Source: Xanthobacteraceae bacterium
Lineage (GTDB): Bacteria > Pseudomonadota > Alphaproteobacteria > Rhizobiales > Xanthobacteraceae
NCBI GenBank assembly: GCA_019241285.1
Contig: JAFAXD010000061.1
Coordinates: forward strand, 1 to 37,918
Length of the DNA stretch: 37,918 nucleotides
Reading direction: 5' to 3'
A program made the position numbers and the translations under genes. Of the stretch, positions 16,180-23,700 are shown piece by piece (the first letter of the stretch is position 1; each line of letters opens with the position of its first letter). The notes beneath the pieces are model-generated. The model was not told the origin of the DNA and ran no database searches. It worked only from the letters and a program-made list of their open reading frames with translations.

Positions 16180-16997
16180 ATCGTAGCCAATTTGTTGATT
16201 CTTATGGACAGCCGGTCGATTGGTTGGTTGGCACGGCTAAGCAGAACCCTGAGGCATTCTTGGTCCTGGCAGCCGGCGCCGCACTGCTGATGCGCCGGCG
16301 TGGGTCGACATCGCCGCGCACGCCCGACTACAGTCGCATGCACGACTGGGACCGGGACAATGGCGGCAACGGAGAAGGAAGGGCGAACCAGGCCGCAAAT
16401 CGCATCAGGGAGACCGCGGGCCAGTACGCTTCGTCGATGTCCGAGCAGGCCAACCGCGTCGCCCGAGCCGCCGGTGACTACGCGTCGACCGCGTCGGAAA
16501 GTGCGCGTTCTTATGCATCCACGGCGGCCGATTATGCCAGCGACGCCGGGCGCGCAGTTGGCTCCCACGCATCGCGACTTGCTGGTCAGGCCGCAGACTT
16601 AGCGGACCGGACGCAGTCTGCGGTGCGAAGCGGGGCAGGCAGTGTCATGCGTGAACAGCCGCTCGCCGTGGCCCTCTTGGGCGTGGCTGCGGGCGCCGCT
16701 TTGGCGGCCTTGTTTCCATCGACCCGGGTCGAGGAGGAGGCGCTTCGGCCGGCGCGCGACGCGGTCGTCGAACGGGCCCGCGAGATGGGCGAGAATGTCA
16801 GGCAGGCGGCGAGCGAAGCTGGCGAACAGCTCAAGCAAAGCGCGGCCGACCGCGGGCTCAGCCCTGACGGCATGAAGGAAATGGTCCGCGAAGCTGCCGA
16901 CACGTTCACATCCCGCGTTTCCGGCAAATCCGAATCGCCGGACGACCAAGGCCCCGCATCGCCGGGCGCAAACCGGACGAATGGTCAAGCCGCATGA
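16176..16997 (+). CDS. Membrane protein with LEA-like Ala/Ser repeats (nutrient-deprivation type)
   Basis: 273 residues. The first hydrophobic helix is at 25-40 (PEAFLVLAAGAALLMRR) and the second at 161-181 (QPLAVALLGVAAGAALAALF). Between them (75-155) are repeats of AxxYASxxxE-type segments, such as AGDYASTASESARSYASTAA and onward, resembling LEA or apolipoprotein amphipathic helices. The C-terminal 90 residues are again charged helix, with a Pro/Gly/Ser-rich end. Start and stop overlap its neighbours by 4 bases each (ATGA). It probably forms a membrane-bound coiled surface, possibly protective during desiccation or starvation; this is inference. Confidence 0.75.
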   Translation: MNRSQFVDSYGQPVDWLVGTAKQNPEAFLVLAAGAALLMRRRGSTSPRTPDYSRMHDWDRDNGGNGEGRANQAANRIRETAGQYASSMSEQANRVARAAGDYASTASESARSYASTAADYASDAGRAVGSHASRLAGQAADLADRTQSAVRSGAGSVMREQPLAVALLGVAAGAALAALFPSTRVEEEALRPARDAVVERAREMGENVRQAASEAGEQLKQSAADRGLSPDGMKEMVREAADTFTSRVSGKSESPDDQGPASPGANRTNGQAA

Positions 16998-17803
16998 CCG
17001 ACGGCGAGCTCAACCGACTGGAGCAAGAGGTCGAGCTGGCGAGGACCCGCTTGACCGTGGATCTGGAGCGCCTGCGCGCGCCGGAAACCTTTGCCTCCTT
17101 CAAGCAGACCGTTGTTGATGAAGTCCGTACGTCGAAGGACGAATGGATCGAGCAAGGCAAAGCAATTGCGACAGATCGCATGCGGCAGGTCGTGGATGAC
17201 CTGAAGAACCGGGCCGCGGCGAACCCGCTTGCGGCGGCGGCGATCGGTGCAGGCTTGTTATGGCATCTCAGTCGTCGTCCCCCAATCACATCGCTTCTGA
17301 TCGGCGCCGGCGTGTTTGGTTTGCTGCGGACCGATCCGCGCCAGCCCTCGGCCATTGAGCCGTGGGTCTCGCGCGCGCGTGAGGCCGGAGAAGTCGCGTC
17401 AGAGAAAGTTTCGCAGTTGCGTTCTGCTGCGCGGGATGCCGGAGAGGCCGCTTCGGAAAAAGTCTCGCAGTGGAGTTCTGCTGCACGCGAGGCCAGCGAG
17501 GCTGCCTCAGAAAAAGTTTCGCAGTGGCGTTCTGCCGCACAGGATGCCGCGACCCAGGCCGCTGCTGCAGGCGGCGCAGCCGCGGACAGCGCGCAAAGTT
17601 GGGCGGCGCAATCTACGGATATGGCCCAGGCAAAGCTCGGCGATCTGGCAGACCGCACGAGCGCCCTCGCGGACCGAACCCGGCGCGAGGCTCGCCGATG
17701 GACTGAGGATGCCGAGCGACGTGACGCGGTGTTGTTCGGCGCTGCCGCTGCCGCGCTCGCCGCTGCGCTGGGTATCGCGTATCAGCGACGCGCCGCTGGT
17801 TAA
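16994..17803 (+). CDS. DUF3618 protein with 18-residue repeats
   Basis: 269 residues. The N-terminal DUF3618 motif (LNRLEQEVELARTRLTVDLE RLRAP) is followed by a hydrophobic pair of segments (77-112, NPLAAAAIGAGLLWHLS and TSLLIGAGVFGLL). Residues 128-181 are three near-identical 18-residue units of the type AREAxExASEKVSQWRSA. A further amphipathic segment and a final small hydrophobic helix (DAVLFGAAAAALAAALGIAY) follow. Last gene of the operon, overlapping the previous one by 4 bases. DUF3618 proteins are regularly found behind the holin-like gene; their function is unknown. The repeats suggest recent tandem duplication. Confidence 0.85.
   Translation: MTDGELNRLEQEVELARTRLTVDLERLRAPETFASFKQTVVDEVRTSKDEWIEQGKAIATDRMRQVVDDLKNRAAANPLAAAAIGAGLLWHLSRRPPITSLLIGAGVFGLLRTDPRQPSAIEPWVSRAREAGEVASEKVSQLRSAARDAGEAASEKVSQWSSAAREASEAASEKVSQWRSAAQDAATQAAAAGGAAADSAQSWAAQSTDMAQAKLGDLADRTSALADRTRREARRWTEDAERRDAVLFGAAAAALAAALGIAYQRRAAG
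17375..17536 (+). repeat. Three tandem 54-base repeats inside the DUF3618 gene
   Basis: Units 17375-17428, 17429-17482 and 17483-17536 each code for 18 residues (AREAGEVASEKVSQLRSA and two close variants); a partial fourth begins at 17537. The frame is kept, so copy number could vary without breaking the gene. Confidence 0.85.
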
Positions 17804-17810
17804 TTCTGTT

Positions 17811-17850
17811 GCTGCGAAACTAGACCTTCTGCTGCGAAACTAGACCTTCT
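17811..17850. repeat. Perfect 20-base tandem duplication
   Basis: gctgcgaaactagaccttct occurs twice head to tail (17811-17830, 17831-17850) in the 36-base gap between two convergent genes. The second copy contains the stop codon of the Hint gene (17840-17842), so the first copy is a non-coding duplicate of the end of that gene. Confidence 0.9.
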
Positions 17851-18625
17851 CGTCCGCGGCGAGCACGTCCGCTCGCTCCTGCAGCGCGTCGCGCACGCGC
17901 TCCAGCTTGTTGCGCATGTCGATGACCGGAGATGCGGCGCTGCGCAGATGCGACAGAACGCGCGCGCGTGGCCCGAAGCCGCCTAGCATCGGCGCATAGC
18001 GTCCCGAAGATGCGCCGCGCGCTCCATAGAGCCGCTCATATTCGACGAAGTTGTCGAAACGATCATAGTCTCCGTCGCCGAGCGACTCGCATTCGGCGCC
18101 CTCCGCGTAGATGACGTCATGGCTATCGAGTCGGATGTGGAAATACTCGATCTCATCGAGCTCATTCGCAGGATAGCGTGCGATCGTGGTTCCGTTCACA
18201 AGGTCGAGCGCTTGAATAAGATCGCCATCAAAATGAATCGCGTGCGTATCGGTGATGAATAGATCTGCACTTGGCGTATTGGGTCCGAGCGCATCCCGGG
18301 CAATACGCACCGGCCGAACGAATTCAACCCAGCGTGCACTCTCGGATCTGCGATAGCGCCGCCGCGCCACCCAGAGCACCGGCTTCGCAGCTCCGCTCTT
18401 CGTCACGATCAGGTCGCCAATGCGGATGTCTTCGATCTTTCGATCGCCGTCGACAGTGCGGATGCGCGTTCCCCGGAGAAAGCAGGGCTTACCGCCGTTG
18501 CTCGCTGCGTCGGCGCCACGTGACGTCAGCGCCAGGCCGACGAGACCTGCACCAAGTAGTTTCCCCATTGCCATGACGTTGCGGCGCGTTCTGCGAACTG
18601 CGACCAAGGCCTGAGGCGTATCCAT
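17840..18625 (-). CDS. Hint-domain protein with probable Tat signal
   Basis: 261 residues. The N-terminus has a twin-arginine-like RRTRRNVMAMGKLLGAG and a signal ending SRGADA. A Hint_2 domain follows (48-185): catalytic Cys48 in PCFLRGTRI, VDGDRKIEDIRIGDL, the block-B motif TDTHAIHFD, and a closing HDVIYAEG. Hint domains are the self-splicing or self-cleaving modules of inteins and hedgehog proteins. Here it starts about 8 residues after the likely signal cleavage, so autocleavage would release almost nothing at the N-terminus. The start at 18625 has a ggag site. Stand-alone Hint proteins of this form are frequent in Bradyrhizobium; their role is unclear. Confidence 0.82.
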   Translation of the reverse strand: MDTPQALVAVRRTRRNVMAMGKLLGAGLVGLALTSRGADAASNGGKPCFLRGTRIRTVDGDRKIEDIRIGDLIVTKSGAAKPVLWVARRRYRRSESARWVEFVRPVRIARDALGPNTPSADLFITDTHAIHFDGDLIQALDLVNGTTIARYPANELDEIEYFHIRLDSHDVIYAEGAECESLGDGDYDRFDNFVEYERLYGARGASSGRYAPMLGGFGPRARVLSHLRSAASPVIDMRNKLERVRDALQERADVLAADEKV

Positions 18626-18750
18626 GCGGCGTTTTCTCCGATAAGTCGAACGCAATCGAATGGTATCTTACCGCACCTAGCCCTTCAAGGCGACCTTACT
18701 CATCGGGGTAAGGGGCGCAAACGCAATTCCTGCGTGCTGACGACTCGATT

Positions 18751-19119
18751 TCAAGCCAGCGCGATCATCTGCACTTCCACGAGCGCTCCGTGATGCAGCT
18801 GCGGCGAGACCGCGACGGTTCGCGCGGGACGATGCGAGCCGAACACCTCGGCGTAAACGCGGTTAACGTCGGGCCACAGGTCAATGTTGCTGACGTAAAC
18901 CGTTGCACTCACGACCCGGCTCAAATCGGAGCCCGCGGCTTTGAGGATCGCTGCGACATTGGCAATGGCCTGCCTGGTTTGCGCCTCGATGCCGTCCGGG
19001 ATGCCGCCACCGGGCTTGATTGGCAGTTGCCCGGCAACAAACAGGAAACCGTTTGCCGCGACCGCTTGGCTGTAATGGCCGCCCGCGGCCGGCGCGTTTT
19101 CGGTCGCAATGAATTTCAT
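18751..19119 (-). CDS. RidA (YjgF/YER057c/UK114) family protein
   Basis: 122 residues, normal length for the trimeric RidA family. Features are GGHYSQAVAANGFLFVAGQL, EAQTRQAIANVAAIL, the substrate loop VVSATVYVSNIDLWPDVN, and the conserved RPARTVAVSPQL with the active-site arginine (R in HRPART), ending VEVQMIALA. RidA proteins hydrolyse reactive enamines or imines produced by PLP enzymes. I chose ATG 19119 with a gggag site; seven extra upstream codons are less likely. It is not in an operon with a PLP enzyme here. Confidence 0.92.
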   Translation of the reverse strand: MKFIATENAPAAGGHYSQAVAANGFLFVAGQLPIKPGGGIPDGIEAQTRQAIANVAAILKAAGSDLSRVVSATVYVSNIDLWPDVNRVYAEVFGSHRPARTVAVSPQLHHGALVEVQMIALA

Positions 19120-19196
19120 CCTGAAGCTCCCGTCAGGCAATTGGGGCGCCTGATCGCGCGCACGACTAAGTCATTATCAACTTGGTGGCAATGAGT

Positions 19197-20909
19197 TCAC
19201 GCCGGCGCCGCGGCGGGCGCGGTGTAGCGCCGAGTGATGGCGCGACCGATGCGATGGCGGCTCTCATCGGCCCCTAGCGCCGGATCGGCCTCGACGCCCG
19301 CCGTCTCGTCAGCGAGTTCGTCATCCTTGATCACCCGGCGAAACCAGATCGAGTAATCGCCGCGCCGGAGATGATGCATCCAGGTGCGATCATCGACGCC
19401 CCGCGCCAGCTCAAGAAACAGGCCCAGGTTCCGCGCCCGCAGATTCAGCGCATTTTCAGGTCCGCGGAAATAAAAGCTTTCATCCTTTCCGAGATCGCCC
19501 TGGGCATATTTGCGCGTGTGGCGTTTGTGGCTCTGCTTGGGTCGGAGCGGTTTGACGGGACGTGCAGGCTCCTGCGAACCTCGCCGCCACACCAACACCT
19601 CGTCGTCGGCGGGGTGCCTTTCGATCCGCGGCGGGTCTATTCGCAACACCCCACAGAAAGTCTTGATGACGTCAGCAGCATCACCGAGCGCGACCACGAC
19701 TTCCACGCCCTTGAGCGCCTCAGCGGAGACTGATTCGGGATGAACCGTGATGAAAATGGCGGCCGGGATAGTCTCAGGCAGAACCTGGGACACGTCGCGG
19801 CGCGCCGTTGGTAAAAGATGATGAGATTCATCGAGCAACAACCAATGCGGCCGTCCCGTCTGTGCCCGCAAAGTCGCGACCTGCGGCAAGAGGTTGGCGA
19901 AAAACGCGGGCCGCTCGTTGGCATTCAGGGATTGCGTGTTGATGACGACGTTCGTCGCATGCTGGCGCAACAGCTTGATCGATTCCTGCATGGTCGGCGC
20001 GGTCGTGGGATCACCGATCGACACTGCGTTGTGCAATTCATCGTAGTCGCCTTCCGGATCGAAGACGCAAAACTCGAATGCCTGTTCGGCCATCCGCTCC
20101 GTCAGGGCGGTTGCCAGCGTTGATTTGCCAATGCCGGACTTGCCGGCGATCAGGACACTGCCTGCATAGGGTTCAATCAGAACCTCCTGGCCTGCATCAT
20201 CGTGTCCGAGCGGAAGCCCGTGCCGCGCGGACGGCAGGATGCGCGCGTCGTCGCGCTCGATTGCCTGCATCAGCTCAACCACGCCAGAGCTGGCCCGGCC
20301 GGCGAGTTTGATGTCGGCACTCTCCTTGAGCATCGGCAAAGCGTTGGCAACCGCTGCGCCGCAGCCGCTGGCGCGCAGGAAGGCGTGGTCGTTCTCGGCG
20401 TCACCGACGGCCACCACGTTGTGCGCCGACAATTCGAGCTCCGGCAGCACAGACGCCAGCCCCGTGGCCTTGTTGACGCCGGCCGGGAGCACCATGACGG
20501 CGCCTTTGTTGAAGATGATCTGCAACTCGAGACCGAGGTCGCGAATGACCTCAAGCACGGTAGCTCCATGCGGTTCCCAAGTGGCGACAATGGCGCGACC
20601 GACAGACAACGGTGCGACGTTGCGCTCGCGCAATCGCTGGACAAATGCGGCGGGCGGTGGCTCCGCGATCACCGTCTCCCGTTCACTCGCCGGATCGTAA
20701 ATCAAGGCGCCGTTTTCGGCGACGACGCGGTCGAATACAGCAAGTTGCGGAAAGCAGCGCTTGAGATCCGGCAATTCGCGCCCGGTCACCAGGATGAGGC
20801 GCCGACCGGTGGCCTTGAAGCGCTCAAGTGCCGCCAGGGTCGCGGCATCAACCACGCCCTGGCTCGCGAGTGTTCCATCGTAATCGGTGGCAAGCGCGCG
20901 CACGTACAA
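19197..20909 (-). CDS. HAD phosphatase fused to a P-loop ATPase and a C-terminal DUF5752-like region
   Basis: 570 residues from a TTG at 20909, which has a gggag site 5 bases upstream. Residues 1-220 are a Cof-type HAD-IIB phosphatase: nucleophile Asp9 and Asp11 (DYDGTLA), VTGR (41-44), Lys147, and GDAEND (169-174). Residues 235-440 are a P-loop ATPase: Walker A GKSGIGKST (256-264), Walker B LLLDESHH (357-364), FDPEGDYDEL (283-292) as in HerA/DUF87-type ATPases. Residues 475-560 resemble the DUF5752-like module (NLGLFLELARGV, HHLRRGDYSIWF, IKDDELA). The longer frame to 21248 lies upstream of an exact EcfG-type promoter and looks non-coding. The role is unknown; sugar-phosphate removal driven or gated by ATP is one guess. 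Confidence 0.85.
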   Translation of the reverse strand: MYVRALATDYDGTLASQGVVDAATLAALERFKATGRRLILVTGRELPDLKRCFPQLAVFDRVVAENGALIYDPASERETVIAEPPPAAFVQRLRERNVAPLSVGRAIVATWEPHGATVLEVIRDLGLELQIIFNKGAVMVLPAGVNKATGLASVLPELELSAHNVVAVGDAENDHAFLRASGCGAAVANALPMLKESADIKLAGRASSGVVELMQAIERDDARILPSARHGLPLGHDDAGQEVLIEPYAGSVLIAGKSGIGKSTLATALTERMAEQAFEFCVFDPEGDYDELHNAVSIGDPTTAPTMQESIKLLRQHATNVVINTQSLNANERPAFFANLLPQVATLRAQTGRPHWLLLDESHHLLPTARRDVSQVLPETIPAAIFITVHPESVSAEALKGVEVVVALGDAADVIKTFCGVLRIDPPRIERHPADDEVLVWRRGSQEPARPVKPLRPKQSHKRHTRKYAQGDLGKDESFYFRGPENALNLRARNLGLFLELARGVDDRTWMHHLRRGDYSIWFRRVIKDDELADETAGVEADPALGADESRHRIGRAITRRYTAPAAAPA

Positions 20910-20943
20910 ATGCGCTCTCCCGTGAATTGTTAGCTGTCGCACC

Positions 20944-20968
20944 AACGGCTGCGGAGCCGGCCAGTTCC
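20944..20968 (-). promoter_or_regulatory. EcfG-type promoter for the HAD-ATPase fusion gene
   Basis: Minus-strand GGAAC (20968-20964), 16 bases, CGTT (20947-20944), an exact match. The -10 ends 34 bases before the TTG at 20909. It also decides the start, because every upstream candidate would precede the transcript. Confidence 0.75.
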
Positions 20969-21049
20969 GCCAACCCGCGTTCGCGGAACACCGCCGCGGT
21001 TCCGGCACTTGTTTAATGAGGTGAAGCGCCAGTTGGGAGTCTATCCAGC

Positions 21050-21367
21050 GTGACGAGGGAAGCCCCAAAGTCTCTACGCAGTGGTGCCATCGTGGATCGG
21101 TTGCGGGCCGATATCGACCGGGGCAAGACGGGCGACAAGGTGCCTGCCGCCGATCCGGCGGCGGTCCCGCTCGGCACGGACGATGAGTTTGCAGATGTTG
21201 CACCAGCATCATCCGCGGCCGCGCGCACGCATGCGCGGGAGATCGCAACCGGCCCGGCGCAACCGCCGCAACGCATGCGTGGCCTCGGCCACGCCTGGAT
21301 TTTGGTTGGCCTGGTCGTGTTGCTGGCGGCCGGACTGATCGGAGCGATGATCGCCTGGCGTGGCTGA
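21050..21367 (+). CDS. Small membrane-anchored protein (hypothetical)
   Basis: 105 residues from a GTG. A basic N-terminus (TREAPKSLRSGAIVDRLRAD) is followed by an acidic, Ala/Pro-rich middle and one C-terminal membrane helix (HAWILVGLVVLLAAGLIGAM) ending IAWRG. This is a tail-anchored arrangement with the soluble part probably in the cytoplasm. No domain is recognised. It diverges from the HAD-ATPase gene and converges with the HpaB-type gene, 26 bases away. No clear EcfG-type element precedes it: a GGAAC at 20985 has no matching -10. Confidence 0.65.
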   Translation: MTREAPKSLRSGAIVDRLRADIDRGKTGDKVPAADPAAVPLGTDDEFADVAPASSAAARTHAREIATGPAQPPQRMRGLGHAWILVGLVVLLAAGLIGAMIAWRG

Positions 21368-21393
21368 ACTTGGCGGTGCCATCTTCTCCCGGT

Positions 21394-22980
<1,587 letters not shown>

Positions 22981-23209
22981 GCGTTTCTCCCGATGTGCCT
23001 TTGGGGAAGGCCTGGTTCTCGTCATTTTGTCCGGGCGAAGCCTAGCATGGTTCGGCAGCGGACTGATTCAAATTAGAAAAAACTATCGACCGGGGGATAG
23101 GGGATAACTGCGAGCCTTAGGGGCGCTTGTCAGCGAGTTGTCATGCGGTCGGACTAGTCCCGTCCCCCCGGGCCGCGTTGCGGCGATGGATTCGATTGGC
23201 GGTGCTGTG

Positions 23210-23431
23210 ATGGCGATTGAATCATTTGCGGATGATGCCCAGCATTGGCAGGATCGAGCCGAAGACATTCGGCGCACGACCTCGTCGATTCACGACCCGG
23301 AGGTGAAAGCGCGTCTGCTGCGGATTGCGAACGGGTACGAAATTTTGGGACGCACGGCGTCTCGCTTGCTGCGCCGCCAATGCGAAAAGAAGGCCGCATC
23401 CGGTGCGCGCAAGAAGTCGGTAAGGCGTTGA
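23210..23431 (+). CDS. Small helical protein (hypothetical)
   Basis: 73 residues starting MAIESFADDAQHWQDRAEDI, then a charged helical core (HDPEVKARLLRIANGYEILG) and a very basic tail (KKAASGARKKSVRR). The core pattern HWxxRAEexR...HDPExKxxxLRIAxxYExL recurs in small Bradyrhizobium-like proteins of unknown function and is reminiscent of the protein at 13191. The start is uncertain: ATGs at 23186 and 23210 are both possible, and the longest frame begins at 23138. No good ribosome site helps to choose. Confidence 0.6.
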   Translation: MAIESFADDAQHWQDRAEDIRRTTSSIHDPEVKARLLRIANGYEILGRTASRLLRRQCEKKAASGARKKSVRR

Positions 23432-23700
23432 GCTGGTCACTGCACAGTGCTTCATCACGCCTTGTTTCCGGTAGAGCTTCGGCGGACGGAACTAGTCGAC
23501 TGGTGATGAGTTAAGAGCGATTCCCGATCTCACCTGCCATCTTGAAACCTGAGGTACGAAATTATTCGAAGTTGATGACTGTTGGTCCGATAATACCTAA
23601 TTTGATGTTCTCAACAGTATGTCAGCAAAACGTCGCAAACGCGTCATGGACGCGTGATTGCCTTCTCGCGCTTTGAAACATCAAATCGAGGGAGACGCCG

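Noticed and set aside
18105-18118. agatgacgtc in the Hint gene (and a similar site at about 33268 in DUF1007) as further copies of the 4.4-4.8 kb repeat
   Set aside because: Both encode conserved VIYA residues of their proteins, so the match is explained by coding.
23487-23512. GGAAC-N16-AGTT upstream of the phosphoesterase as an EcfG promoter
   Set aside because: The -10 is poor and it lies nearly 190 bases before the start.
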